DNA from: an uncultured Clostridia bacterium
GTDB taxonomy: Bacteria > Bacillota > Clostridia > Oscillospirales > Ruminococcaceae
DNA length: 22,624 nt
Assembly: GCA_947629275.1 (NCBI GenBank)
Contig: CANRDG010000014.1
Span: 1 to 22,624 of the forward strand
Direction: 5' to 3'
Below are positions 14,777 to 22,412 of the stretch, in pieces. Made by a program: the position numbers and the translations under genes. Under the pieces are notes generated by a model. That model saw only the letters and a list, made by a program, of their open reading frames with translations. It was not told where the DNA came from and ran no database searches. Within the stretch, counting starts at the first letter, position 1. Each line of letters starts with the position of its first letter.

Positions 14777-14845
14777 TCTGACATCTCCTTATCAGGAAGC
14801 ATATCTTTCTGTTTGTATATTCTGCATACACGTGAAACTATTTAT

Positions 14846-14875
14846 AGTATAACATCTTTTATCGGCTATTGTCAA
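14846..14875 (-). promoter_or_regulatory. sigma-A promoter of the low-complexity protein
   Basis: On the minus strand TTGACA (14870-14875) and TATACT (14846-14851) are separated by 18 bases, about 70 bases upstream of the start at 14776 and directly after the stop of the preceding gene. Confidence 0.75.
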
Positions 14876-14878
14876 GTA

Positions 14879-15340
14879 TTATCGCAATATATCGAGAGAT
14901 GTATTTTTTAAGGCGCGGCAGCACAGCATATCCCGACACCTTGAGCAAAGCTCCTCGCTTAAATTATCTTTGAAACTATCATAACTTTCAAGCGCAAGAG
15001 AGATAAGCGGCTTTTGCCATTTGAAAAGATATGAGCCTATGAAATTTTTAACGATAGCTCGCGGCAGATCTCCGTTATAACCTTTATCAAGTTGTCCGCT
15101 AAACCACAGTCGCAGTGTTTCAAGAGTACAGACAGTAAAGCCGTCTGCAAAGTGAGAGGCATAGAACACTACCGAATACATATCGCGCTCGTTGTCGGGT
15201 GCTATAGCAAGCGTTAAAGAAATGCAGCAGCATATAAATTTCTGCTCTGTATCGTCGTCTGTCAGGCTTTTTGAAAATTTCAGTATCTCGTCGGTGCTTG
15301 GCAGCTTTGGCGGAATTATCTTTTTTACTTTTGTTTTCAA
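14879..15340 (-). CDS. unrecognised 153-residue cytoplasmic protein
   Basis: I do not recognise the family. The start is TTG 15340: GAGGAG (minus strand, 15349-15354) lies 8 bases before it, and no better start exists in frame. The N-terminus is basic (KTKVKKIIPPKLP). The rest looks alpha-helical and soluble, with an unusual number of cysteines (two Cys-rich spots, CCC near residue 38 and CSRCRDMLCC near residues 132-141), which might bind metal. It lies about 100 bases downstream of the Rrf2 regulator gene on the same strand and may share its transcript, since I see no convincing promoter of its own on this strand. Confidence 0.75.
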   Translation of the reverse strand: MKTKVKKIIPPKLPSTDEILKFSKSLTDDDTEQKFICCCISLTLAIAPDNERDMYSVVFYASHFADGFTVCTLETLRLWFSGQLDKGYNGDLPRAIVKNFIGSYLFKWQKPLISLALESYDSFKDNLSEELCSRCRDMLCCRALKNTSLDILR

Positions 15341-15378
15341 AGGGCGCGCTCCTCACTGAAAAATAATGTGATTTTTGC

Positions 15379-15407
15379 TTGACTACCGTTTCAGTCAGTG
15401 ATATAAT
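15379..15407 (+). promoter_or_regulatory. orphan rightward promoter facing the Rrf2 gene
   Basis: TTGACT (15379-15384) and TATAAT (15402-15407) are separated by exactly 17 bases. The strand is opposite to both neighbouring genes, and no rightward gene follows before 16017. An inverted repeat TGACT/AGTCA lies over the -35 and spacer. The product would be antisense to the 3' end of the Rrf2 gene. Confidence 0.55.
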
Positions 15408-15441
15408 AGTCTACAAAGAAAGTAGGTCTTAGCATATACCA

Positions 15442-15879
15442 TCAGATAACGTAATCTCCGCCATTGTTTTCTTGCTGTTTGTCAAGGATATCCTGCAAGG
15501 TCATGGAGTCGAGATATTCGGTAATTACCTTGTGAAGCCCTTGCCATACGGACAAAGTGGCGCAGTTGTCGCTTCTGTCGCAGCCTATGGGGTCGCAGTC
15601 AAGGCAGGCAACCGGCGCTAAACTTCCCTCGGTAAGGCGCAGTATCATGCCAACTGTATACTTGTCTGGCGTGCCTGCGAGCATATAACCGCCCTGATAG
15701 CCTCGGTTTGTCAGCAAAACGCCGCTCTTTGTCAGAACGGGAACTATCTGTTCAAGATACTTTTTTGAAATATTCTGCCGCTGCGCAACGTCTTTCAGCG
15801 CAATATAGCCGTCGCCGCGGTGCTCGGAAAGATCGAGCAGCAGCCGCAGGGCATATCTTCCCTTTGTAGATATTTTCAT
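15442..15879 (-). CDS. Rrf2-family transcriptional regulator with cysteine cluster
   Basis: Rrf2 proteins (IscR, CymR, NsrR) are small winged-helix regulators, many of which sense iron-sulfur, cysteine or nitric oxide status. This one has 145 residues, the normal size, and opens with the hallmark MKISTKGRYALRLLLDLSEH. The HTH spans about 26-60 with ISKKYLEQIVPVLTKSGVL. Four cysteines lie at 92, 95, 100 and 106, where IscR has its three cluster ligands (92, 98, 104), so a [2Fe-2S] cluster is plausible. AAGGTG (minus strand, 15887-15892) with a 7-base spacer supports the ATG. A promoter with a palindrome in its spacer lies upstream, suggesting self-control. No cysteine desulfurase or NifU-like gene is next to it, so the targets are elsewhere. 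Confidence 0.93.
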   Translation of the reverse strand: MKISTKGRYALRLLLDLSEHRGDGYIALKDVAQRQNISKKYLEQIVPVLTKSGVLLTNRGYQGGYMLAGTPDKYTVGMILRLTEGSLAPVACLDCDPIGCDRSDNCATLSVWQGLHKVITEYLDSMTLQDILDKQQENNGGDYVI

Positions 15880-15912
15880 ATTTAGACACCTTACTTTTTA
15901 ATATATTCATAC

Positions 15913-15945
15913 ACCTATAATAACATATATTTAATAGGTTTTCAA
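15913..15945 (-). promoter_or_regulatory. promoter and likely operator of the Rrf2 gene
   Basis: On the minus strand TTGAAA (15940-15945) and TATTAT (15917-15922) are 17 bases apart. A perfect inverted repeat ACCTAT (15913-15918) and ATAGGT (15934-15939) with 15 bases between covers the -10 and spacer, a position where a bound dimer would block polymerase. Confidence 0.6.
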
Positions 15946-16016
15946 GTACCGATCAAAAAATATTATCAGAAATAAAAGAAAAACTGAAATATCTGAAAAA
16001 TGGAGTGTGAAAAAAT

Positions 16017-16931
16017 ATGACGCTGCAACAGCTTCGTTATATAATAACAATTTCGGAGGCAGGATCACTTAGCAAGGCTGCGCAGATACTTTACATATCG
16101 CAGCCGTCTCTTACATCGTCTGTAAGGGAGCTTGAAAACGAGCTTGGAATAACCATATTCCACCGCAGCGGCAAGGGTATGTCGCTTACGAACGACGGCG
16201 TGGTGTTTTTGTCGTCGGCGAGGTATCTTTACAGCCAGTATGAAACGCTTATGGAGCAGTACGACAAGAACGGACCGCACAAAAAGCGATTCGCGATATC
16301 GGCGCAGCATTATTCATTTGTGGTGAAGAGCTTTGTAGAGCTGGTAAAGAGGTACAACACCACCGAATACGAATTCGCGGTGAGGGAGACAAAAACGCGC
16401 GAAGTTATAGAGGACGTAAGCACCATGCGCAGTGAGATAGGCGTTATATACCTGAGCGATTTCAACCGCAAGGCTATGATGAAAGTGCTCTCCGCGAACG
16501 GGCTGGAGTTTCACAAGCTGATAGACTGCAAGGCGTATGCATATATGTGGAAAGGACACCCGCTGGCAGGCAATGAGAGCGTAAGTTTCAAAGAGCTGGA
16601 AGACTACCCCTGTCTGTCGTTCGAGCAGGGCGGAGAAAGCTCATTTTACTATGCGGAGGAGATATTCAGCACAAACCATTATCCGCGAATGATAAAGGTA
16701 AACGACAGGGCAACGATACTTAATCTTATGGTAGGGCTGAACGGCTACACGGTATGTTCGGGCATAATATGCGGCGAACTGAACGGCGACGGCTACATTG
16801 CCATACCCATTGAAGATGCAGGCGGCGAAGAGATAATGGAGATAGGCTACATAGTTAAAAAGGAACTTATAATGAGCAAGCTTGCGGTGGAATACATTGA
16901 CGAACTTAAAAGATATTTAAGCGAGCAGTAA
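16017..16931 (+). CDS. LysR-family transcriptional regulator
   Basis: This is a 304-residue LysR-type regulator of full length. The N-terminal winged HTH (1-60) reads MTLQQLRYIITISEAGSLSKAAQILYIS with the recognition helix QPSLTSSVRELENELG. It is followed by the linker helix and a substrate-binding-protein-like effector domain from about 90 to 300. A GGAG about 10 bases before the ATG is the ribosome site. It is divergent from the Rrf2 gene across a 137-base gap, but LysR proteins usually regulate a divergent gene, and an Rrf2 regulator would be an unusual target. The effector cannot be told from sequence. A terminator follows the stop. Confidence 0.93.
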   Translation: MTLQQLRYIITISEAGSLSKAAQILYISQPSLTSSVRELENELGITIFHRSGKGMSLTNDGVVFLSSARYLYSQYETLMEQYDKNGPHKKRFAISAQHYSFVVKSFVELVKRYNTTEYEFAVRETKTREVIEDVSTMRSEIGVIYLSDFNRKAMMKVLSANGLEFHKLIDCKAYAYMWKGHPLAGNESVSFKELEDYPCLSFEQGGESSFYYAEEIFSTNHYPRMIKVNDRATILNLMVGLNGYTVCSGIICGELNGDGYIAIPIEDAGGEEIMEIGYIVKKELIMSKLAVEYIDELKRYLSEQ

Positions 16932-16942
16932 AGCATATACAT

Positions 16943-16978
16943 AAAAGAGACAGAGAAAAAATTCCCTGTCTCTTTTTT
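16943..16978 (+). terminator. intrinsic terminator of the LysR gene
   Basis: AGAGACAG (16946-16953) pairs with CTGTCTCT (16966-16973) and the stem runs into TTTTTT. The A-rich 5' flank may let it also serve the convergent PII-like gene. Confidence 0.85.
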
Positions 16979-17010
16979 GCAACAATATTAAATACATAAA
17001 TACAGATCGT

Positions 17011-17349
17011 TTATATGATACCCTCGGAGAATGTTATAGGCAATGCAAACATCACGCCTGCATTGGGTTTTGAAAGATCGCCGCACACTTCATGCACAAC
17101 GTCTTTCGCAGTTTCAATTTGTTCTTCGGGAAGTGCAATCATTATCATGTTTCCGTTGGTGGGAGGAATATTTCCAAGTATCGTGCCAATGGCGGCAAGC
17201 ATCTGCACATTCTGGCTTTTGGTGAGCGATCTTGCCATACCTGTTGTTTCTACGATCGTGCCGCCCTTTATGCCTTTTTCGGCAAATGACTGCATCAGGG
17301 TATCGACGATCTCTGATTTCTTTAATATTACCACTAATAACTGCTGCAT
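17011..17349 (-). CDS. PII-like small signalling protein
   Basis: This is a 112-residue protein with the size and strand-helix-strand pattern of PII-like proteins, trimeric sensors that bind nucleotides or other small ligands. The opening (MQQLLVVILKKSEIVDTLMQSFAEKGIKGGTIV, ending in ETTGMARSL) is the usual start of Clostridia PII-like proteins. A PII T-loop with its uridylylation Tyr is not evident, so it is probably not GlnB or GlnK. GGAGG is preceded by AGAAA and lies 6-7 bases before the ATG, one of the best ribosome sites in the window. It follows prmA by 35 bases on the same strand and should be cotranscribed. No ammonium transporter or other usual partner is adjacent. Confidence 0.75.
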   Translation of the reverse strand: MQQLLVVILKKSEIVDTLMQSFAEKGIKGGTIVETTGMARSLTKSQNVQMLAAIGTILGNIPPTNGNMIMIALPEEQIETAKDVVHEVCGDLSKPNAGVMFALPITFSEGII

Positions 17350-17384
17350 TTTTGACCTCCTTTCTGTCAGCCGAGCGGAATAAG

Positions 17385-18356
17385 CTACGCGTTTTTTACA
17401 AACGAGCAGGCTATCCAGTCGTCCTTTTGCCTTTTGCCTGTAAGTGTGAAGCCGTTTTTCAGGATATTTTCCAGCACCTCGGGAAAGCGTTTTTCAATAA
17501 TGCCCGACGTTATCAGCTTGCCGCCGCTTTTGAGAAAACCTGCAAAAAACGGTGACATAGCTATCAGCACATCAGCGACTATATTTGCGCACACAACGTC
17601 ATATCCGCTGCTAATGCTACAGCGCAGGGCATTGTCTTCGATGATATTTCCGCACACCGCTTTGTAACGGTCTTTTGAAATGCCGTTTTTGGCGGCGTTT
17701 TCAGCTGCTATATTTACAGCGCTTTCTTCAATATCTACAGCGAATGAAGAAGCAGCGCCCAGCATAACACCGCTTACCGACAGTATACCGCTGCCGCAGC
17801 CAAGATCGAGAAGCTTGTCTCCCTGATTTATGTTTTCTTCCAAAAGTTCAAGGCAAAGCTGCGTTGTGTTGTGCTGACCCGTACCGAAGCTTGCCGCAGG
17901 GTCTATCTCAACTACCACGCGCTGCTCATCAGGCTGCGTCTGCTCCCACGATGGCTTTATAAGCAGCCTGTCGCCTATTTTCAGCGGCTTGAAATACTTT
18001 TTCCAGTTGTTTGCCCAGTCCTCCTCGCGAACGGAGGCAAGTTCACATTCGAGCCTGCCGTACTCTCCGCCGCGGTCTAAGGCTTTCAAAGCGCCGAGCT
18101 GCTCTTTTATCATAGAGAGCATTTCCATACCGTCGGCATCATTTGAAATATACACGGTGACTGACGTTTCTGCATTTCGCAAATCGTAAAGGTCGTCGTC
18201 GATATAATCCCAGTTGCCGTCCTTGTGCTGAAGAAAATCCTCAAAGTCGTTTTTATCCTGAATGACAAAACCGCTTATGCCTATATCCATAAGTCTGCCC
18301 GTAAGGGCGTCCACCCCCTGCGATGAGGTGTATATTTTCAGTTCTGTCCAATCCAC
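17385..18356 (-). CDS. prmA: PrmA, ribosomal protein L11 methyltransferase
   Basis: PrmA uses S-adenosylmethionine to trimethylate several residues of ribosomal protein L11. The product has 323 residues (Bacillus subtilis PrmA is about 311). From the start chosen here, an N-terminal substrate-recognition domain includes EEDWANNWKKYFKP (111-124). DPAASFGTGQHNTT (152-165) and the SAM-binding motif LLDLGCGSGILS (182-193) follow, and then an NIVADVL motif. The frame is open further upstream to an ATG at 18395, but AAAGGA followed by GTG 18356 gives MDWTELKIYTS, which matches family N-termini. The extra 13 codons would contain the ribosome site and a small hairpin (18380-18392). The PII-like gene follows in the same operon. 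Confidence 0.95.
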   Translation of the reverse strand: MDWTELKIYTSSQGVDALTGRLMDIGISGFVIQDKNDFEDFLQHKDGNWDYIDDDLYDLRNAETSVTVYISNDADGMEMLSMIKEQLGALKALDRGGEYGRLECELASVREEDWANNWKKYFKPLKIGDRLLIKPSWEQTQPDEQRVVVEIDPAASFGTGQHNTTQLCLELLEENINQGDKLLDLGCGSGILSVSGVMLGAASSFAVDIEESAVNIAAENAAKNGISKDRYKAVCGNIIEDNALRCSISSGYDVVCANIVADVLIAMSPFFAGFLKSGGKLITSGIIEKRFPEVLENILKNGFTLTGKRQKDDWIACSFVKNA

Positions 18357-18401
18357 GGTACGCACTTCCTTTAAGTTTACCGCAAAATGCGGCATATACC
18401 T

Positions 18402-18430
18402 AGTATAACATATCCTTTCATTTTTGTAAA
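18402..18430 (-). promoter_or_regulatory. sigma-A promoter of prmA
   Basis: On the minus strand TTTACA (18425-18430) and TATACT (18402-18407) are 17 bases apart. The leader carries a small perfect hairpin CCGCA/TGCGG (18380-18392) just before the ribosome site. Confidence 0.7.
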
Positions 18431-18462
18431 GAGTTTATTTTTCGAGCTTGCGCACGAGGTAT

Positions 18463-18491
18463 GCATATAGCCTGTTTGGTGTGAATATAAA
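18463..18491 (+). promoter_or_regulatory. candidate sigma-E promoter of sipL-spoIVA
   Basis: GCATATA (18463-18469) matches the sigma-E -35 pattern fully, and AATATAAA (18484-18491), 14 bases on, matches five of eight positions of the -10. Both downstream genes belong to the mother-cell coat programme, which sigma-E controls in known species. Confidence 0.35.
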
Positions 18492-18549
18492 TGTTTTAGG
18501 TACACTCAAAATACCTGAACGAGTAATTAAAACACAACAGGAGGAAGCT

Positions 18550-20094
18550 ATGGATCTTAAACTTAACCGTGAGATCTTCACTGCCTCGGAGACCGCTTTT
18601 GACAACGGCTACGAGCAGGCGATCGAGCTTGACTACATTCTTCCCGACTACTATCCCGACATATTCAGGGTGCTGAAATGCCGTCTGCTGCCGAGGATAG
18701 TATCGCAGAGCATAAACGGCGACAAGCTTACCTATGAGCTGTGCGCCGTTATAAAGGTGATGTACGTCAGCGAAAATTCAAGCAAGCTCAACTGCATCGA
18801 GCAGAAACTGAGCTACACACGTTCATGCGACATACCGGGCGGCATCAAGAACCCGTGCGTTACCGTAACGGCAAAGGCGGACTACATAAACTGCCGTGTG
18901 GTAAATCAGCGCAGGCTTGACCTAAGGGGCGCAGTTACATCTAAAGTAAGACTGTGCTGCGAAAAAGGCAAGTCGGCGGTCGCAGATGCTATGGGCTGCG
19001 GCATACAGCTGTATCACGAGCCTGTGACATACCCGACAAACAGGCTGTACGCCTCAAAGCGCATAACCATTGTTGAGGAGCTGGAGCTTGGCGAGACAAA
19101 GCCGCCGGTATCTTCGGTAATACGCAGCGACTGCATTGCAACGCTGGGCGAAAAGAAACTGGTATCGGGCAAACTGGTGATAAAGGGCGATGCATATATA
19201 AATGTTCTTTACAGCAGTGAAAGCGGCGAAGACAGCGCAAGCCTTGAAACGATGCGTTTTTCAGTGCCTTTCAGCCAGATAATGGATATTGACGGCATTG
19301 ACGAGCGTTATGAAAATTACGTTGACCTGATACAAAGCGGGTGCAGCGTTATAGTAAAGGGGGACGATCAGAAGTCGCTTGAATGTGAGATAGTGCTGCT
19401 TGTCAACTGCCGCGCCGTCAAGTACGAAACGGGAGAACTTGTAACAGACGTATATTCCACAGGGTACGACCTTGACATTGACAAGAGCGATGAGAAGATA
19501 GAGAGCGTGCCCGTTGAGATATGTGAGCCGCACACCCACACCGCAAGGCTTACCTGCCAAGACGGCGAGATAGCGGCGGTATACGACAACTGGTGCGATG
19601 TTTCAAACGTCAGCGGCAGGTTCAGCTTTGACAAAAACAGCCTTATAGTAAGCGGAAATCTTTCTTTTGCGCTGGTTGGCAGAAACGACAGCGGCGTGCC
19701 TGTATATCTTGAAAGCGATACGGCTTTTGAACACGTTATAGAGAGCGAATGCGCCACGCAGGACAGCATTTTAGAGCCGAGGGTGGACATAGTCGGCTGC
19801 TCATACACGCTGTGCGATCCCTCTACCGTTGAGATAAAGGCGGATCTGAGCATATGCGGAACTGTTTCAAAGCTGATAACAAAGCGGCTTATAACCGATA
19901 TAAAAATATCCGAAGAGCAGACCGAAAGGACAAGGCAGAGCGCGCTGAAGCTGTACTATGCAAAAAGCGGCGAAAGGGTATGGGACATAGCAAAGAAATA
20001 CCGCATACCTGTTTCGGCGATAACGGGTGAGAACGACTTGGCGGCTGACATACTTGCCGAGGACAAAATGCTGCTCATACCCGATATAGAATGA
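18550..20094 (+). CDS. sipL: SipL/SpoVID-type spore coat morphogenetic protein (SPOCS and LysM)
   Basis: This protein should tether SpoIVA and the coat basement layer around the forespore in the mother cell. It has 514 residues, nearly the size of Clostridioides difficile SipL. Most of the chain (1-450) is SPOCS/DUF3794-type beta-rich sequence, with the N-terminal DLKLNREIFTASETAF and repeated VTxKAD and DIVG strands. The C-terminal 45 residues are a LysM domain (YYAKSGERVWDIAKKYRIP to LLIPDIE), the part that binds SpoIVA in SipL and SpoVID. The open frame reaches back to 18448, but AGGAGG (18539-18544) directly before ATG 18550 fixes the start. spoIVA begins 27 bases after its stop. Assignment rests on domain order, length and neighbour; I cannot exclude another SPOCS-LysM paralogue. 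Confidence 0.85.
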   Translation: MDLKLNREIFTASETAFDNGYEQAIELDYILPDYYPDIFRVLKCRLLPRIVSQSINGDKLTYELCAVIKVMYVSENSSKLNCIEQKLSYTRSCDIPGGIKNPCVTVTAKADYINCRVVNQRRLDLRGAVTSKVRLCCEKGKSAVADAMGCGIQLYHEPVTYPTNRLYASKRITIVEELELGETKPPVSSVIRSDCIATLGEKKLVSGKLVIKGDAYINVLYSSESGEDSASLETMRFSVPFSQIMDIDGIDERYENYVDLIQSGCSVIVKGDDQKSLECEIVLLVNCRAVKYETGELVTDVYSTGYDLDIDKSDEKIESVPVEICEPHTHTARLTCQDGEIAAVYDNWCDVSNVSGRFSFDKNSLIVSGNLSFALVGRNDSGVPVYLESDTAFEHVIESECATQDSILEPRVDIVGCSYTLCDPSTVEIKADLSICGTVSKLITKRLITDIKISEEQTERTRQSALKLYYAKSGERVWDIAKKYRIPVSAITGENDLAADILAEDKMLLIPDIE

Positions 20095-20121
20095 CTGCAT
20101 TACAGAAAGGAAACCGAGCAT

Positions 20122-21597
20122 ATGAACAATGACATCTATAAAGATATTGCCAAACGCACGGGCGGCGACATCTATATCGGAGTGGTAGGCCCTGTGCGCA
20201 CCGGCAAATCGACATTCATAAAGCAGTTTATGGAGAGCCTTGTTATACCCAACATAGAAAGCGACTTCCGCAGGGAAAGGGCGGTAGACGAACTGCCGCA
20301 GTCATCGGGCGGAAAGACTATAATGACTACCGAGCCGAAATTTATACCCGAAGAAGCGGTGGAAATATGCATTGACGACAACATTCGCTTCAATGTGCGC
20401 ATGATAGACTGCGTTGGTTACATAATACCCAGCGCGATAGGTTACATTGAGAACGAAGCGCCGCGCATGGTACACACACCGTGGTTCGACGACCCTGTGC
20501 CGTTCAACATGGCGGCTGAGGTGGGAACGCAAAAGGTCATTACGGAACATTCAACGATAGGACTTGTGATAACTACCGACGGTTCTATTACCGATCTTCC
20601 GCGCGACGAATACGAGGAATGCGAAGAACGCATTATACACGAACTTAAAGAGATAGGCAAGCCGTTTGTGGTGCTTATGAACACCACCTCGCCAAACTCA
20701 AAAGAAACAAAAGCGTTATGCGAAAGACTTTCTGAAAAGTACGATGCTTGCGTTATTGCGGTAAACTGCCTCGAGCTTGCGGAAGACGACATAAAGGGTA
20801 TACTTTCACAGATACTTAACGCATTCCCCGTAAAGGAGATAAACATAGACCTGCCGCGCTGGATAGCCGCCCTTGGCAAGGGTCACTGGCTGAAAGAGGA
20901 CATTTTCAGCACGATAAAAAGCTGCGCCGAATGTGTTACGGCTATAAAAGACATAAAATGCTGTGCCGAAAAGCTAACGGAATGTGAGCATATTGTCAAC
21001 TCTAAGATAGTATCTATAGACATGGGGACGGGCAGCGCGGTGATAGAAGTTACCACGAATAAGGATCTGTTCTTCAAGATAATCGGCGAGGCGACAGGGC
21101 TGGAGATAACGGGCGAGAGCGACCTTATGCCGCAGATACTGGAGCTTGTTAAAATACGCAACAAGTTCGCAAAATTCTCGGAGGCATTAGAGCAGCTTGA
21201 AGAAACGGGCTATGGCATAGTTATGCCGTCTATAGAGGAACTTACTCTTGACGAGCCTGAGATAATCAAGCAAGGCGGCAAATATGGTGTGCGGCTCAAA
21301 GCTACCGCGCCGTCTATACACCTTCTGAAAGCGAACATTGAAGCAGAGGTATGCCCTATAGTCGGCAGCGAAAAGCAGTCGGAGGAGCTGGTGCTTTATA
21401 TGCTGAACGATTTTGAAGAATCTCCCGAAAAGATATGGGACAGCAACATCTTCGGCAAATCGCTTCACGAACTGGTGGGCGAGGGGTTGCACAACAAGCT
21501 TTCAAAAATGCCCGAGGAAGCGCGCGGCAAGCTTGCCGAGACGGTAGAGCGCATGATAAACGAGGGCTGTTCGGGGCTTATCTGCTTGATACTCTGA
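20122..21597 (+). CDS. spoIVA: SpoIVA, spore coat basement ATPase
   Basis: SpoIVA polymerises on the forespore surface using ATP and forms the platform for coat assembly; it also supports cortex formation. The 491 residues equal the usual family length (492 in Bacillus subtilis). The N-terminus MNNDIYKDIAKRTGGDIYIG leads into the Walker A GPVRTGKST (23-31, K29), with a conserved DCVGYIIPSA region as Walker B/switch. The middle and C-terminal domains are complete, and the C-terminus ends in the conserved GLICLIL-type tail. AGAAAGGAAA upstream serves ATG 20122. It is second in a two-gene unit with the SipL-type gene. A strong terminator lies 23 bases after the stop. Confidence 0.98.
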   Translation: MNNDIYKDIAKRTGGDIYIGVVGPVRTGKSTFIKQFMESLVIPNIESDFRRERAVDELPQSSGGKTIMTTEPKFIPEEAVEICIDDNIRFNVRMIDCVGYIIPSAIGYIENEAPRMVHTPWFDDPVPFNMAAEVGTQKVITEHSTIGLVITTDGSITDLPRDEYEECEERIIHELKEIGKPFVVLMNTTSPNSKETKALCERLSEKYDACVIAVNCLELAEDDIKGILSQILNAFPVKEINIDLPRWIAALGKGHWLKEDIFSTIKSCAECVTAIKDIKCCAEKLTECEHIVNSKIVSIDMGTGSAVIEVTTNKDLFFKIIGEATGLEITGESDLMPQILELVKIRNKFAKFSEALEQLEETGYGIVMPSIEELTLDEPEIIKQGGKYGVRLKATAPSIHLLKANIEAEVCPIVGSEKQSEELVLYMLNDFEESPEKIWDSNIFGKSLHELVGEGLHNKLSKMPEEARGKLAETVERMINEGCSGLICLIL

Positions 21598-21613
21598 TAA
21601 GTAATATTCAAAT

Positions 21614-21652
21614 AAAAAAGGACTGCATAATAAAATGCAGTCCATGTTTTTT
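21614..21652. terminator. bidirectional terminator between spoIVA and the CBS gene
   Basis: GGACTGCAT (21620-21628) pairs with ATGCAGTCC (21635-21643) around a 6-base loop, flanked by A-rich sequence on the left and ATGTTTTTT on the right. It suits both convergent genes. Confidence 0.88.
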
Positions 21653-21663
21653 ATATAACCTTG

Positions 21664-22104
21664 TTAAGCCTGCTGAGAAATTTTCTTCTCAGCGGTCTTT
21701 TCATTTTGCAGCTTGTTGTAAAAATATTGCAGAACATCGCGCCTTGTTATTATGCCGATAAACATATTTCTGTCGTCCACAACGGGTACGAAGTTCTGAT
21801 TCATGGTCATCAGCAGCAAGTCTTCAAGTTTTGCGTTTACGCTTACCGCTTTGTTTACAGTCCGCAGTTTTACAGACTCCAGCGGCATATGCTCCGTCTT
21901 TTTCAGTATGTCGGTGCCGCAGCCGAGCACAAGCCACAAAAAGTCGCCCTCGGTCACGGTCGCTATATACTCTCCCTCTCTATTTATTATGGGTATTGCG
22001 GTGTAGCCCGACGAGCGCATTTTTTCAAGCGCCTGTCTTACTGTGCAGTCGCTGACAAGGTGCGCGACCTCTTGCTTGGGCTTTAGCAAAAAGAGAATAT
22101 TCAT
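21664..22104 (-). CDS. protein of two CBS domains
   Basis: This is a 146-residue stand-alone Bateman module: CBS domain 1 at about 10-60 (CTVRQALEKMRSSGYTAIPIINREGEYIATVTEGDFL) and CBS domain 2 at about 85-130 (VNAKLEDLLLMTMNQNFVPVVDD to GIITRRDVLQY). Such modules bind adenine nucleotides, c-di-AMP or similar ligands and usually control a partner protein; the partner is not apparent here. ATG 22104 (MNILFLLKPKQEV) is preferred over the in-frame ATG 22128 because the latter would contain the AAAGGAGG ribosome site; the spacing of about 13 bases is a little long. It has its own promoter and stands alone, convergent to spoIVA. A C-terminal Lys/Glu-rich tail follows domain 2. Confidence 0.9.
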   Translation of the reverse strand: MNILFLLKPKQEVAHLVSDCTVRQALEKMRSSGYTAIPIINREGEYIATVTEGDFLWLVLGCGTDILKKTEHMPLESVKLRTVNKAVSVNAKLEDLLLMTMNQNFVPVVDDRNMFIGIITRRDVLQYFYNKLQNEKTAEKKISQQA

Positions 22105-22169
22105 GCCGTATACACATCCTCCTTTCATGTATTGAAGTTATTTAACCTGGGGAAAATACCCTCAAATAT

Positions 22170-22198
22170 ATTTTACCTCTTTTTGGGCGATACGTCAA
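22170..22198 (-). promoter_or_regulatory. sigma-A promoter of the CBS gene
   Basis: On the minus strand TTGACG (22193-22198) and TAAAAT (22170-22175) are exactly 17 bases apart. The rest of the divergent gap, 22199-22350, holds a G-rich patch near 22230-22260 and nothing else I can support. Confidence 0.7.
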
Positions 22199-22351
22199 TA
22201 GTATATTATGAAAACTAAACAAATGTTTTGTCGCAAACGCTGAGAAGTGCGCGAGGGCGGCGTGGCAGGGGAATTAACTGATATATTGCCCTAAATGTTG
22301 GTGTATTCAACATAAAAACTGTGCAAAAATACAATAATATTCGTATTTCTA

Positions 22352-22379
22352 TTGACAAAACAGATTAAAAGAGTATAGT
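22352..22379 (+). promoter_or_regulatory. sigma-A promoter of the coiled-coil gene
   Basis: TTGACA (22352-22357) and TATAGT (22374-22379) are separated by 16 bases, about 35 bases before the ATG of the last gene. Confidence 0.65.
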
Positions 22380-22412
22380 ATATTTATAGATGTGTGAAAG
22401 GGGTCTGACTTT

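Noticed and set aside
14174..14911. Rightward 245-codon frame opposite the Thr/Asp-rich gene
   Set aside because: It is the complement of a low-complexity gene that has a firm SD, promoter and terminator on the minus strand; its own start has no ribosome site.
18483..18510. GAATATA with GGTACACT as a sigma-E promoter for sipL
   Set aside because: The -10 match is good but the gap of 9 bases is too short for sigma-E; the GCATATA-based candidate has correct spacing.
22235..22290. Hairpin AGGGGAAT/ATTGCCCT in the last intergenic region as an RNA element
   Set aside because: The arms are short with an internal mismatch, and it is not placed near either promoter start.
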